Assembly (NCBI GenBank): GCA_016271365.2
Contig: CM028136.1
Location: 471,570,001-471,634,000, forward strand
Source of the DNA: Neoceratodus forsteri
Lineage: Eukaryota; Chordata; Ceratodontiformes; Ceratodontidae
Direction: 5' to 3'
Length of the DNA stretch: 64,000 nucleotides
Below, piece by piece: positions 10,700-23,705 of this stretch. The position numbers and the translations under genes were made by a program. Each line of letters starts with the position of its first letter. The first letter of the stretch is position 1. The notes beneath the pieces were generated by a model that was not told the DNA's origin, searched no databases, and saw nothing but the letters and a program-made list of their open reading frames with translations.

Positions 10700-12100
10700 C
10701 CTTCCCTTTGAATGTGTCTATCTCTACTCACAAGTGCTCAACTGATTGTGACAGTTTCAGGGAACTTTTGGCAAAGTTTACCACCCAGCTGTGTGACTTT
10801 AGGGTGGTGAGCACTAAGTTTGTGTCTCTGTGTGATTGCGCACTGCTTTGTGTGCTTATAAGCCAGTTGTCCAAGTATGGAATTATGTTGACTCCTTTCT
10901 CCCTTAGATAAGCTGCCAGGACTATAAATAATTTTGTAAATACCCTTGGTGCTGATGTAAGGCCAAAGAGCAGAGCCTGGTACTGGAAATGTTGGCCTAG
11001 AATATGAAACCGGAGATACTTTCTGTGGGCCAGCCTCATAGGTATATGGAGATATACGTCTTTCAAGTCAATAGAGGTCAGATAGTCACCTACCTGTGGG
11101 TGGAACTGAGAGTCTCCTTTGTGAATCAGAAATTTTTTTACATTAATTTGTTTCTCCTTGATCCCACCAGTTGGCACACATCTGCAGCCACCCACTCAGC
11201 CCCACACCCTGACATCAGGCAAGCAATCCCCATCTTCCTCCAAGGTTTCCCCTTCATGGCAGGGTGGCGAAGATCCCTCAACTCAACTCACTTCAAATAG
11301 GATCCAGCATTCAGGAAAGCACCATTCAGAGTTGGGGCCTGTGGTGGGTGGTTGTTCATTCTGCTTCGACCTGGGACCATTTTCCCTAGTTTTGGTTGGT
11401 CGCCCTGGAGATGTGGCATGCAATTACACCAATGGGGGGGCACACATGCATCAGCATGTGCTTCCTACAGGTGTCTTCCCCATCTCTGCCCCTTCTCTGC
11501 AACATCAGCGCTTTGCCCCCCAACCTCCACTAGGGGCCAGTCTGAATCTGACCACTAAACATTCCCCTTCCCCGGAGAAGGAGAGCAGTCCCTCAGATGC
11601 TCACTCCTTCTCCTCCTCCCCTGCCAACCCTTGGTGGCCTGAGCTCATTCCTGAACATGGGTCACTGGCATAGTGTGAGCTAAAGCTTCCAGCGCCTCAG
11701 CCCTCAGTGCCATTGGGCCAGCTGAATCACAAATTTTAAATCCAGAATTGGTCTCAAGTCTCCATTCTATTTTGGGACTAGGAAAAAGCTGCAATAAATG
11801 CCCATACCTTGTTCCTCTTCCTGCACTACCTGTATGGCCTTGTTCTGGAATAGGTCTATCAAAATGTCCTGGACTTGATGAGCTGTTGCTTTTTTCTTTG
11901 TAACTAGGGAGAATATTAATCTGTATCTGTCCGGTATTTCTGAAAGTTCTATAGCATAGCCTTTTGAGACTACTTCTAGAACCAATTTGTTGGAGGTCGT
12001 GTGGCGCCACTGTTGTTGAAAGAATGTCAGCCTCTGGTCCACAGATGGTAGTTGGTGTAGCATTTGTTGTGGTTTGGGGGGTGTTGGCAGGGCCCACATG
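10700..12100 (-). pseudogene. DIRS reverse transcriptase, split by a SINE
   Basis: The first part (12100-11737) contains the N-terminal RT segment ending near a FLVPK motif and a DLRPILDLK-like segment in broken frame. The SINE at 11137-11722 then interrupts. The second part (11136-10728) continues with DYLTSIDLKDVYLHIPM, where SIDLKDAY is the catalytic-Asp motif A of DIRS and Gypsy RTs. It goes on with FGLTSAPRVFTK and the polymerase box PYLDNWLIS, in which the usual YLDD reads YLDN. The loss of the second Asp and the insertion make the enzyme inactive. Confidence 0.8.
11137..11722 (-). mobile_element. SINE-like retroposon (family N, copy 1) with 15-bp TSD
   Basis: This 586-bp block breaks the DIRS RT frame and is bounded by TGAATCAGAAATTTT (11122-11136) and TGAATCACAAATTTT (11723-11737), a 15-bp target duplication with one mismatch. 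On the minus strand it ends in an A-rich tail (AATTAATGTAAAAAAA). Its head has a TTCAGGAA box where the other copy (50664-51175) has TTCGAGAA, and both share a GGAGAAGGA-TGAGCATC-GACTGCTCTCC segment. The B-box-like head suggests a Pol III origin, but I do not recognise the family. Confidence 0.75.
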
Positions 12101-12239
12101 GTTGTCGTGCAGGAGTCATTGTTGGCTTGTTTTTCCCCCTTCTACCTCTACCTCCAAATCTCTGTCTGGGTTATTTTCTTCTAAAGGAAGAGGAGGAGTT
12201 GGAGGAGAACGATGAACTGTAGGTATTATTGTATCCTCT

Positions 12240-13504
12240 ACCATGAAAGCAATTGTTATTGCTATTAATGTCTTGTTTTCAGTTTTAAAATCTGTTGTTC
12301 TGAAATCGCTGGCTTCCGGATGGTAAAAGATTGTTCTATTTTTGTCCTTGGTGAGGTATTTGACCTCCTTCTTTACTTATTCCTAAAGGCCCTGTCTGAA
12401 AACATGCTTGCCTTTTAGGAGTAGGTTTTGTAAGATAGATTTGGACACATTAACAGCCTCCCATAGCTTGAGCCATAGAAACCTTCTGGCTCTGTTGGTT
12501 TGGGCCAATGCTCTTGCATTGAATTTGAAGGCATCAACTGCCATGTCTCCCATGTACTTGACTGTGTCAAGCGTACATTCCAGGAGCTCTGTTTCCCTTG
12601 TCTTTGGATCCACCTTATCCAGTAACTCTTCCAGCCACTGGATTTGGGCTCTGGCAGTGTATCAGCCACTGTGGCTGCCTGCGCTACCAATCCTGTCATT
12701 TCAAACAGTTTCTTGAGCATGTCTTCTACTTTTGTATCTGTTGGGTCCTTGAGGGCAAGTATTCCACAGGGTAGCACCATTTTCTTGCTCAAGGCTGCAG
12801 TTTGAGGATCAATGGTAAGTAAGGTGCACCACAGTTTCACTTTGTCCTCCTGAATGGAATACGTTCTGTCTATGTTCCTCTTTTCAGAAGTCACCATGGT
12901 TCTTGGGACTCCCATTCTTTAGCAAAGATGTCCTCTATAGTGGGGCATATAGGAAATGTATCCTTGAGGGTTTGCCTTTGTTGGATCATTGCATCCAATT
13001 TGGATTTGGGTTGGGAGAAGGCAGGTCAAACCACATAGTAGTCTTGATGTCCTTCACAAGGTCTGGTACTAAGTCAAAGGGACATAATTCTGATGTGAGG
13101 CAGGGGGTCTCCAAGTCCATAGGCTCTGTCTCCTCCTCATCAGAATCTATTTTTGAGTCATCATCTCCATCATTGTTCCCCTTGGCACCACCCTGACCCC
13201 CAGAGGGTTAGTTGGGCTGATTATCGGGATTTTTGAATTTACCTCCGGTACCACCCATGGGCTGTGGTGGACTGGGTTCTGACTGTGGGCTGGCCCTGGC
13301 AGGTCCAGTTGGCTTGGCTTTGGTTATTGATTCTAGTTTCTTCATCATCTTCAGCATAAAGTTCTGCTGACTCTTCATCATGGCTGCTGTTGCTTGTTGT
13401 GTCTGCAGCAGTAGTGCGGCTGGATCTCCCATCCTGTTAGAACTGCTAGAGCCAGGAATGCTCTGATCCAGAGAAGGGGATTGATCTAGAGAGGGTTCCT
13501 TCAC
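12240..13504 (-). pseudogene. DIRS gag-like region
   Basis: The minus strand begins at 13504 with a Gln/Met/Lys-rich, Pro-rich segment (MMKSQQNFMLKMMKKLES). After several frameshifts it continues into a helical region (12915-12383) with KVEDMLKKLFEMTG and DTVKYMGDMAVDAF. Its position, directly upstream of the DIRS RT, and its composition fit the gag-like ORF1 of DIRS elements, which packages the RNA. No zinc knuckle is visible. The assignment rests mainly on position. Confidence 0.55.
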
Positions 13505-13772
13505 ATGTTGTCAGGCTGAGAATTGAGGCCCCGAGTTGTGATGCATCAGTGCAGCACTGCCGGAGTTGCATTTCTTGGCTTGAACCATCTGGGGATAAAG
13601 GAAAATAAAGAGTAGTATCCGAGCCATGCAGATCAAATAATAAAAGCTCCCAAAGTGGATATCACCACTAGGGCAACAAAAACATCACCACTGGTAATAG
13701 GTGTAAATGTCATAACCGCTGACATAGCAGTTTTGCTTATTAGTGGGAGGTGGCTTGAGTGGTCCTGTATAC

Positions 13773-14810
13773 TAGAAACACAGAAACATAGAAACATAGA
13801 CTTTGATGGCAGATAAGGACCGCTAGGCCCATCTAGTCTGCCCATTTCCCTACCTACAGGATAGGCTGCAGATCCTAGTTAACCAACAGCCTATTTCTTC
13901 CTACCCCCCACAAGAATTGCCTTATGTCTGTCCCATACATTCTTGAATTCTCCCACAGTTTTAGACCCCACAACCTCCCCAGGAAGGCTGTTCTATGCAT
14001 CCACTACCTCTCTGTGAAATAATACTTCCTCACATTGCCCCTGAACCGCCCTCCTTCTATCTTTAAATTGTGTCCCTTGTTCTTGCAAGTCTCTTTTTCT
14101 GAAAATGCTACCCTCTTGGACTTTGTTGATTCCACTGAAGTACTTAAAGTTTCTATCATGTCCCCCCTCTCCTTCTTTCCTCAAGGATATACATATTAAG
14201 CTCCTTTAGTCTCTCCTCATACGGCTTCTCTTGCAGATCCTGCACCATTTTAGTTGTCCTCCTCTGGACTGCCTCTATCCTGTCTATGTCCTTGCAGAGA
14301 TGGGGTATCCAGAACTGGACACAGTACTCCAGATGGGGTCTCACCAACTGTCTGCACAGAGGGATAACAACTTCCTGTTTTCTGCTGCTGATGCCTCTCC
14401 CTATACATCCCAGTATACCCTACTGCCTTCTCACATTGCTTGCTAACCTTAAGGTCATCTGATATGATTACCCCCAGGTCCCTTTCCTTTTTTGTTGTTG
14501 TTACTACCTCCCCACCCATTGTGTATTCTTCTCCTGGGTTCTTGTTTCCCAGGTGCATTATTTGGCACTTCTTTGCATTGAATCCTAGCTGCCATACTTC
14601 TGACCATTCCTCCAATCTTGCCAAGTCCCTTCTCATCCTTTCCACGCCTCCTTGTTTATCAACCCTGTTGCAGATTTTTGTGTCATCTGCAAAAAAGCAT
14701 ACTTTTCCTTCCAGTCCCTCTGCAATGTCACTGATGAAGACATTAAAAAGGACTGGACCCAATACTGAACCCTGCGGTACCCCACTACTAGCTAGAGGAC
14801 CTCACACCAG
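13773..14810 (-). mobile_element. CR1 LINE fragment (copy A), 5'-truncated
   Basis: The minus strand encodes the end of a CR1 reverse transcriptase: MGPVLFNVFISDIAEGLE, the catalytic box FFADDTKIC with an intact FADD, FNAKKCQIMHLG, and the C-terminal HLEYCVQFW region and ERLKELNMY. A characteristic CR1 3' end follows at 13780-13860 (GGCAGATAAGGACCGCTAGG then CCCATCTAGTCTGCCC). The copy starts inside the RT at about 14810, the normal 5'-truncated form. Two frameshifts lie near 14350-14450. It is closely related to copy B at 53890-56084. Confidence 0.85.
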
Positions 14811-16082
14811 TTGCTGACCTCGCAATTAGGCTAAAAGTTTGAGTAATCTACCCAAACAGCTATGTACCAGGTGTTGAAGTTAGCCAATTTCCCCCTTCTC
14901 ACTTCTCTCAGTGGTGGAGTACTTATTGTTGCAAACAGGCACTCCCTATTTCACTTGTGTATATAAATATATCATAGTCATTTATTTATTCCCCCTTAGT
15001 TTCACTGTCTGCCACTTTGAGGCAGGGTACAGATTATTAAGTATGGAAAAACTTACTGAGAAGGGATACAGAACATGGCCGCTCTGTCATCTTGACAACC
15101 AGACCTCCCTAAGATGGCCACCGATGTTTTGTGAATGTATGGTGTCCTCCATACAACTTAAGATGGTGGTGGAATGATCACACATGCATGCTGAGTAATA
15201 CCAATCAGCAAGATGGCGAGGGCCTGTTCGGCAGCAAGAAGGAGAGGCCATACAGGAAACATGGTGCCAGGGGTGAAGAACTGAACCAAAGGTTTGGAGG
15301 GCTGTCTACTGGACACCCGGATCAGGCATAGCTGAACTCTACCTTTGGATTACTCTTGCCCAGTAGGCACAGATTCCAACTAGAACAGCCCAATCTGCAC
15401 TCTATACTCCCCTGCAGTTGAAAGGAGGAACAAGAGGGAGATCTCTGTCTGGCTGCTAGTACTTAGGAGCCAACTGCGATCTGATCATCAACCACTCTCT
15501 ATCTTGATTGGCCGCTTGTGAGGGGCCAAGGAAAAGTGAGGAGGGAGGATGGCAAAGGAGCTCTGTGGTCCCGCTAGGAAGGAGCATAAGGAGTGGGGCC
15601 CAGGGAGATAAGCTGCCAGTACTGTTCCTGCTTGGGAAGGGGGAGGGAGTGGTGTTATCAGGCAGGGCTCAGTACAGAATTTGAACTCCGCTGAGCACTG
15701 GGCATCCTCTGATACTAGATCTAGCAAGTTGAGAACTAAAGATTTTGAGTGATTGACTGAATTTGCAATGATTTCTTGTTCTGACTAAATTGTACCCATA
15801 CACAAGTGTGTGTTTGAGGGGGCACGTAACCAGGCTGCAATTAACCAGGTCACTACACTGTATCTAGGACCAATTGCCTAGTGACCAAACAGCAAGAAAT
15901 GCATAAAAAAACACAGGTACTGCTAATTTCCTCTTACTGGAGCTCAGAACAATCTATGCCAGGCCACTAGTTGCCCAATGTCACAACTTCTGGGTTAACA
16001 GAAGCATTTCTTCCACACCAGAATATATATAACATATATTACTATAAAACTATTTTTTAAACTGCCAATACAGTTACAGAAT

Positions 16083-16119
<37 letters not shown>

Positions 16120-16869
16120 TATATTTATATCTATATATATATATACATACAGTATATCTATATAGATATATCCCCTGTGGTTCGGGGTCAAATTTAGAGC
16201 TTACCTTGTATATAATATCTGTATCACACAGGGACTCCTGATGTGCAACAGTCTTCTCAGATGCACAAAAAGAACTGGAAAGCAGGGGCTCCTGGGACCT
16301 AGGTAGAACCATGAAATTTGACCCTGGGTCACAAGTGCATCAAGTAGCCTATCAGGTGGGCTAAACCCCATTCTGTAAGGACTGTAGTGCCATGGATATA
16401 AACACAACACAATTGTAATTTAACCTAATAAACAAACACATTTACAAAAGCCTGGGTCCTATAACTTTTTTACATGCATCTGGATGGTCCCCATTACTTG
16501 CCATGAAGAGAATCACTCATTCCACACACCCCCACTGGAACCTGCACCCCAGATCCAGTTGAGGTGGAGAGGAAGGAGGAGATAGGTCACAGTCTCAAAT
16601 ACATTCACTTTAGTCAATGGTGAATTGATGTTCAGCTCACTCTGAGTGTAGATGTTGAATGTGAGCAAGTAGTGTTCTTGAACCACAATCCCATAGAGAG
16701 TGAGCTGTCATGGCATCTGCACCTAAGTCACACTTTTGTGAAGGAATACTCATGATGATTCCTCTCTGCAGTGCATGGAAGGCTTTCTTTAACTGCTGCT
16801 GGGCTTTTGGTGTCAATTTCCAACTGCTGGCTACATGCAGACAAAGGGACAGAAGTATCCCTATCTTAC
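14811..16869. other. No recognisable gene; contains AT microsatellite
   Basis: No coding similarity or element boundary could be assigned here. A (TA)n tract lies at 16087-16180. A GGGTCAAATTT word (16186-16197) and its near complement AAATTTGACCC (16314-16324) could form a hairpin of unknown significance. Confidence 0.6.
16087..16180. repeat. TA microsatellite
   Basis: A nearly pure (TA)n run with interspersed GATA and TCTA variants. Confidence 0.95.
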
Positions 16870-17743
16870 TGTAAATAAACAAATTGTACCACACTGATGA
16901 CAGTGAGGTAGTAAATGTACAAGGGTCATGGTTAGTGGTCCCAGGTTACCCAAAAAAACACCTTACACCAGATGTTGTTTCAAATCAGTTGCAATTTATT
17001 AATACCCAAAATAAGTCTTAACAAAATTATCTTTAACATGATTATGTCTAAACACCAGGGCTACAGGTGTACAGAGAAAATTAAGCAATATTGCCCCCTT
17101 TTCCCTGGGTGTCCCAAGCATCTATGGCAGCCATCTCTGGCTATTTCCTTTTGGACACACAGGACCTACAGTTTAAGTCTTATTTATACACTGATTGTTT
17201 ATGAAAAAAAAATGCAGAGAAGAAGAATTCCAAGGTTATTAAAACCTTTTAGCCAAAAAAGGAAAAAACAACAAGTTATCAAACTTTTCATGAGATAGGG
17301 TTCATAAATACATTCTGACATCATCTTTGATGGAAAACAAGGAGAATTCTATTCTACTGAAATGGGGAAATTGACCAGACATCAGACAGGCTAGCTATAC
17401 TCATTTGTAACTATGACCTTTATGCTACAGAGAAAAACATGTTTTTTGTACAAAATATTCTTGGCAAAGCCCAGACACATCTTATACCGTCTCACCCACT
17501 TTCATGTATCTCCATGCCTATTGTCACAAGTACTATTTTGTACAGTTTAACAATTTATTTCAAACCATTTTACACTTATCATACCGCTCACATTTGTTTA
17601 ACATTTACTTATTTACCAGCCACTTTAGGCTTGCAGCTCCACATTCTCTTGCCCTATCTTCTCGACCCGTTGCTTACAGTTACTTAACACCTTGTACATT
17701 AAAACATGCATGTAATAAGTTAGCTACCTATCATAATTTTGCA
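16870..17743 (-). repeat. LTR-like direct repeat, copy 1 (3' LTR on minus strand)
   Basis: This 874-bp block is repeated in direct orientation at 23706-24675. Both copies begin TG and end CA on the plus strand. Read on the minus strand it has a TATA box (TATAAATA, 17181-17188) and, about 180 bp downstream, an AATAAA signal (16995-17000), followed by about 125 bp to the end. That is the order U3-R-U5. A purine-rich GGTGGGGA lies just upstream of its start on the minus strand (17744-17757), as a polypurine tract would. No clear target duplication is seen. Confidence 0.65.
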
Positions 17744-20700
17744 GTCCCCACCATGTGGATGAGGGAAGACCAATAAGGGGAGTCCTTAACCCCCACAGAT
17801 AATACTTTGATTAATATATAAGTTTAGTATAACTAAAAGCTTTCAATCTTATTCTGTTAATTGCATTCTAAAACATTTACCTTACATAATTGTTTAAGCT
17901 TTTATAATGGGAGCTACATTTTTTTAAGCTAGAAAAACAGTTTATAATTGATTACAATACAGTCTTATTAATTGCATGAACAACCTTTTTAAAACTGGTT
18001 GTCAGCATACAGATAGTCAAGACAAACATGAAAGGAATCCTATTCTGGAATTGGTACAGGGGTAATCACAGAATGAGCAAAAATGGAATGGTATATTTGT
18101 GATAAAACAGAAACTAGGCATGTAAACACCACAAGTGATATGTATAAAAGATAGCAAACATTTGATATCACATAATAGTGCAGAAAACAATTGAATAGAA
18201 TGTGCAACAAAACAAAACATAACATAATAACTTTTATTAATAAAAAAAGTTAATTGAATCCACTTTGAGAGTGGATAAGATAGATGCTGCCTATCTGTTG
18301 AGGTGTGGCACAAACTTGGAGCTTGATTGAAGGATCTGTTAATACTATCTCTTAACAGATAAGTAATTATAAAATGTATATGACCAGTTTAGAAAGTACA
18401 TATAAGTAACAGTCCATAAAATTAACAGTCCATAAAGTTCATATAAGTAACTGCAAATTGTTGTAGTTACAGTACAGGTGAAATGTTATTTGCAGAAAGG
18501 TAGTAACCTGACAAAGAACATGGAGCTATGCAGATGGCAATTTAAAAACAAAACACCAGCATAGTAAGAAAGTCAATGTTCAGGCTGCAGGTTGCTGGAT
18601 AACTGAATTTGCACATGCCTGGCCAGGGGGGTGCATTAGATTCTGCATTGAATCCTTTAATGAGATATCCACACACACTGGTGCAATGTTTGTGTTGTGG
18701 TAGTTGATCACACCCTGGCACAAAGATTAACAGTTTATATGTAACAATCAGTCTGTATAAGGTGTCAGCCATGCTTGGAAAGAGCAGCTGTGGAGAAAAT
18801 GATTGTCGCTTGAAGATCAATTGAAGAAAAATCTTCTTGCTGAAGTTAGGGGATTACCCCTACCCCAGGCTTAGCTTCATAGTAAGCAGAAACAGTAAGC
18901 TTGATTGTAGAAACTGAACTGGCTGGACCTTTTTCAGTTCATTTAAAGTTCTACAAATAGGTGTAATTTTGCTGAAAACATTACACTTGCAGAGGTAATA
19001 ATATCTTGTCTCATATAGTAGTCCTTATATGGAGCCAGTAAGGCACAAAGTTGGTGATGACATTGAAGCTGTGGCAGTTGTTTTCTTTTCAGGAAAAAGA
19101 TGCAGGTTTTTGCAGCTTAGATAAAAGTGTTACTGCTGTTGTACATGGAGATGTTATATGTGCCACACAGTGGAAACCTGCAAACTTGTAAAGTGTGTTA
19201 GAAACTGAGTTAAGAACACATACATAATCTGTTAAACCAATGACATTTTTGTTTTGTAAAGAGTGGTGTGACAGAGCATAAATTTCTGACAATTGTGGAA
19301 AGAGAAAAATAAAAGTAGGGCATCGACCGCACACCTGGGGGTGCAGGCTGAGGTCCAATAATACCATTTGACCATTTGTGAATCCATGACAGTGGCATGG
19401 TTACACCCTGCTTTCAAACTGCGGAAGAGGTCATGACAGTGATGAACATGATTTCCCTGTCTATGTGTTGTGTTGCTGACAGAACTAACTGAGACCTGTG
19501 TTATAAAATCTTGTAATGTTATAATAACATACTTCAAATATATAGTCTATGGCAATATGCCTGTTACACTATGCAATAGTGGGACAAATATATATGTTGT
19601 TGGCCTATGCCAACTAATAATAGTGCCTATTGCACCTGTGACAAGTGAAAAGGTCTACCATCTTTACACTGTATAGTGAAATACTCCAAAGTACTGAGTG
19701 AGGTAAGGCCTACTATGGAACCTTGAAGCACAGGTTCTGGAACAGAATCTAAATGCTGCCATATTATATTGTTAAGATTTTAAATTACAAAACCTGCATA
19801 GAGTGTACTTTATTGTCCAGGGGTACCTGGGAATGATGAGACAAACAGAGCATTAATTTGTCTGTGGTTTTGCTTGGAACATATTGTAGGGGTGGGTCAG
19901 CAATGTTGGCCCCAGTATCTATGGTTATGGGCATTAAAATCATTGATAAATGTGGAGCAGTTTTCTGAATACACACTTGATAAAGTGTAGCAAGATGTAT
20001 AACAGATCATAATAACATAAACATAAAACATAAACAATGTTTTTGCAACAGAACAATGTCAGTAATGAGCATAATGCATAAAATACATTTTAGACAAAAG
20101 AATAAATGTAGACTGCAAGTTTAGTTCAGAGTCCAGGAATCTTAGAGCATTGTGAATTCACATGTGTTGAGCACAACCGTGGAATAAGTTGCAGAGGGTG
20201 AGGCACAGTTTAAGTTCATAAGTTGCAGTCCTTGGTAAAAATTACTTAGTTTTGTTTGAAAGAATTATTTGAGCAATCCACCACTCTGTTTTTTTGTTAA
20301 CTTGTAAGGCTTTTTCAGGGTATGCGATGCTTTAGAACTTTGAAAGTATAGAAACTTGTTTTTGCATGTAAAAGGCAGATGATTGCATCCATTGCTGTAA
20401 GGCTATGGGAAGTTATTTTGTATTTGTCTGACAGGATAAGAAAGCTGAAAAGACAATCAAAAGATATGAATATGTGGAAATACATACACAATCCCTCCTC
20501 CAGCTCAGCTGTTTACTTGCTGAGGGCAGAAGCCCTTGTACCAATGATAGGTGTTGTGAGGTTTAACTGTTTGCACCAGAAAAAGCAGAGGGACTGAGCT
20601 GGGTTATACTATTAGAATACATTGGGTCTTTTCAGAGCCTGTAAATAACAAATAGATATTAGCAAATAAACATTTTTTTTATTTACCCCTACCTCTGTGG

Positions 20701-21008
20701 GCATTTGTGTTGGAAGGAAGGGCATGCTCCCCCACAAAACTTCTGCTGTGGTAAAAGAGACAGATCAAGCACTGTATCAATAAAAGGGTTAGCTATTGGT
20801 GGTGATGTATATGCTAAAACAGAAATGGTCTGGCAATTTTAGTAGCCAGTCATGCAGCACCTTAAAAAGGTGTTTACTGGATAAATGGTAATGGTGTGGC
20901 CCCAGTGCTTTCCACAATACATATACTTTTCAAACAAAATTATATTGCAATTATTTTAGGAAATGTGGCTTCATACGTTACCAGAAGATGTGGAACTTTC
21001 TTTTTCCT

Positions 21009-21011
21009 AGG

Positions 21012-21074
<63 letters not shown>
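21009..21074. repeat. GAAA tetranucleotide microsatellite
   Basis: A pure (GAAA)n run of about 16 units. Confidence 0.95.
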
Positions 21075-21859
21075 CAACATACACAATCCTGAAAATAAAA
21101 CAAGATTATTTTAATAGGATAAAAGAAGCCAAGTGTCCCTGGGTTCCCTTATCCTAAGCATGACAAATGTCAGCTGAGTTCATAAAAGATCTGGATTGAT
21201 GGTAATACCGTACTTACATATATCTTAGAATGCATTCTCAAAAGAAAAAAATGATTACAGCATGGTCACATATAAAAACAAAAGTAATCTTTTTTAACTA
21301 TAGATGGTAAGCTCTTTCACAAACAGCTGTAATATTTCTTTTTAACAGTGTACTGTATATATTAAAAAAAAATACTGGGGTGGTGAGTAACCCCCCCCCC
21401 AAGCACCTTGTGTACTATGGGAATCACATGATATTGCTCATAAACAAACAGCCATATGGAAATTAAACATCTGTAAATGAAGGCATTAGGCTTGGTGTTA
21501 GATTAGCCAGTAAGTTTTGGCTGCAAGCCCAGAAAAAAAATGCCTGTCCTTTTTTACTCGGACAGAGTGCAAGTACTGAAAAAAAAGTAAAATTGTAGGG
21601 TTCACCCTTGGTGTGCTTCCATGAAAACATACATTTTGTGTGAAAATCAGTGCTTTAGATAGGGAACACACATCAAGTTTGAACTGGTAGTAACATAAAT
21701 TTTTTAAACACAAGAAGGTCAAGTAACCTGCAAAAGGTTACACAGTGTGCATGCAAGGGTCATTCAAACCCAGCTGTTTCTGTAGTGTCTTTGAACACTA
21801 CTCATATTAAAGTGTCTTTTAATAATAAAAGAGCACAAAGTAAAGCTGCTGGCTAAGAC

Positions 21860-21860
<1 letters not shown>

Positions 21861-21897
<37 letters not shown>
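21861..21897. repeat. CA microsatellite
   Basis: A pure (AC)n run followed by an A-run. Confidence 0.95.
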
Positions 21898-21901
<4 letters not shown>

Positions 21902-23705
21902 AAATGTTTAACACAAAATGAGACTGACAACATTATTTGACACCAATTTGCTGCGGTAATCCTCATAGTTTCATTAGAAAACTGTAAGTGTTTTACATAT
22001 GTGCTGCCTACTGCCTATCTTATAACACACTACAACTACTTAAACCAACAAATTTATATATCTCCATGCCACATCTTTTCATAACAAAATTTTTCAAAAA
22101 TCTTCCAACTCCTTTATAAAATAAAACATCATTATTTATGTTTACTTAAAGCCAAACAAGATCTTATTTGAAAATACAGTACAACACACCATTTGTGAGG
22201 ACACATCTAGGAGACCATGGAGTACGCCCTTTGGCACATAGCCCAAAATACGGCACTTGGCCATTTTTTAAATCATTTGTGATGAACATTTTACTTCTGT
22301 TTAGCAAAATGTTTCTGATTTTAACTAGAAGTATGATAAAGCCATTCAGAATTGTTAACACACTACATCTTCACCTAGCAGTTGCTTATCACATTGTCTA
22401 CAAACTACAAATCTTTTGCACATTGCAATCTATGATGTCATATCTCTTCACTCTCAAAACCACCTGCTCCAATCCAACAATCTACATACGAAAGTTTTTC
22501 AATAATCCTATCCAGGCAGAACAAATCTTTCATAAAAAAAAACTAAAAGGGCAAGATAAGAGACAGAGAACATGTTTTGCTTTTGTACCGTAACACGCTT
22601 TGCTCTGGAGGCAGCTCGTGCTATCTTTAGAACAACCATAAGAATAGAACATGACCACAAAACACAGATATATGCTGGAAAAATAAAAAGGAAAGAAAAA
22701 GAGTGACAGCATTTCCTTGTTCAGTGTGAGTATTGCAGAAATGAAACAGACAGACAACAATTAAAAAAAAACTTTAAGAACAAAATACACAGACTTACCC
22801 TGTGCCAAGGTATTTTCCTTCTTCTGTCCTGATACACCCGTCTGAGCCAGAAGAATGACCGCACAACCTTGATGATTACCTCCAAGTGCTGCAGCTGTTA
22901 ACCCTTTCAAATCAGATTTCCTTTTAGCTATTTCAGTAACCTGCCAAACCAAGTGTTTTTTCCAGAGCTGTGGTTTGCAGTTCAACTGTAGAATCTGTAG
23001 CACTACTAAGTACTGGGTTGAAATCCAACTGGTGGCAGTCCCTAGTACCTGGGTTTGGGATCAACTGTTTCAGCCACAATAGGAGGCAAGGGAACTTGAA
23101 ATTGATGTAAAAAACAAAAAACAAACTTAAAGCTGTGCAGATAGTGAACAAGGAAGGGGGGATTCTCAAATCAACGCATCTGTAGTTACACCTACTGTGT
23201 ATGCATTCACAGTGGTTTGTTTTTCTTTGTCTAAATGTTGCTTATCTAACATCACATGGTCAGCCACTGCTTTCCTAACAGAGGCAGCCCAAACTGTGAA
23301 AGCCAGTATCAGCTTTAACAGTGTATACTTCCTCTTTCCACTGACCTGCTATCTACCAGGCACAAATTACAAGGGCAGTTGGCCTTGTTTGTTTGAGAGA
23401 CTTTTCCTTAATACATCTCTCCAAATGTCCCTGAACTTGCCCCCATGGGTCCTCGGACCCCCCCCACACAGATTTAATTAAATTCAGGGCACATTTACCC
23501 TTACCCAGCTTTTAGCTGCTCCACAGACCTTTTCGTGTAGGTTTAAGTCTCACTCGAACACTCAGAGTCTGTTAGACTCTTTTTCCCAACCCCGCAGTTA
23601 GGTTATTACCCTTACTTGCATGGACCCTGTCTAGAGTAAATACTAGGCTTTACTGGATTTACTGAGACCAGAACCAAAACCACTTCATGGCTGGCTGGGC
23701 CAATT

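Larger units (their letters stand above)
9486..13772 (-). mobile_element. DIRS-like tyrosine-recombinase retroelement, decayed
   Basis: The minus strand carries, in order, a gag-like region (13504-12240), a DIRS-type reverse transcriptase (12100-10700, interrupted by a SINE at 11137-11722), an RNase H region (10388-9708) and the beginning of a tyrosine recombinase (about 9640-9490). DIRS elements replicate through a circular intermediate integrated by a recombinase rather than by an integrase. The recombinase is cut off where the hAT element begins. The sequence upstream of gag (13505-13772) has no ORF and may hold the terminal repeat. Frameshifts are frequent. Exact ends could not be placed. 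Confidence 0.75.
17744..23705 (-). mobile_element. Internal region of an LTR-type element without readable pol
   Basis: About 6 kb lies between the two LTR-like repeats. Next to copy 2, on the minus strand, the sequence AATTGGCCCAGCCAGCC starts three bases from the LTR end with TGG, as a tRNA primer-binding site would. No gag, protease, RT or integrase motif is readable; the ORFs present are shorter than about 105 codons. The unit may be a non-autonomous LTR element or a strongly eroded retrovirus-like provirus. It contains an (AAAG)n run at 21009-21074 and a (CA)n run at 21861-21897. Confidence 0.5.

Noticed and set aside
11158..11673. A 171-codon Pro/Ser-rich plus-strand ORF
   Set aside because: It is antisense to a SINE-like insert bounded by target duplications; its composition reflects GC richness.
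19089..19976. Cysteine-rich minus-strand frames inside the LTR pair that could be remnants of an envelope-like gene
   Set aside because: They are short and interrupted and show no motif I can name with confidence; only a profile search could decide.
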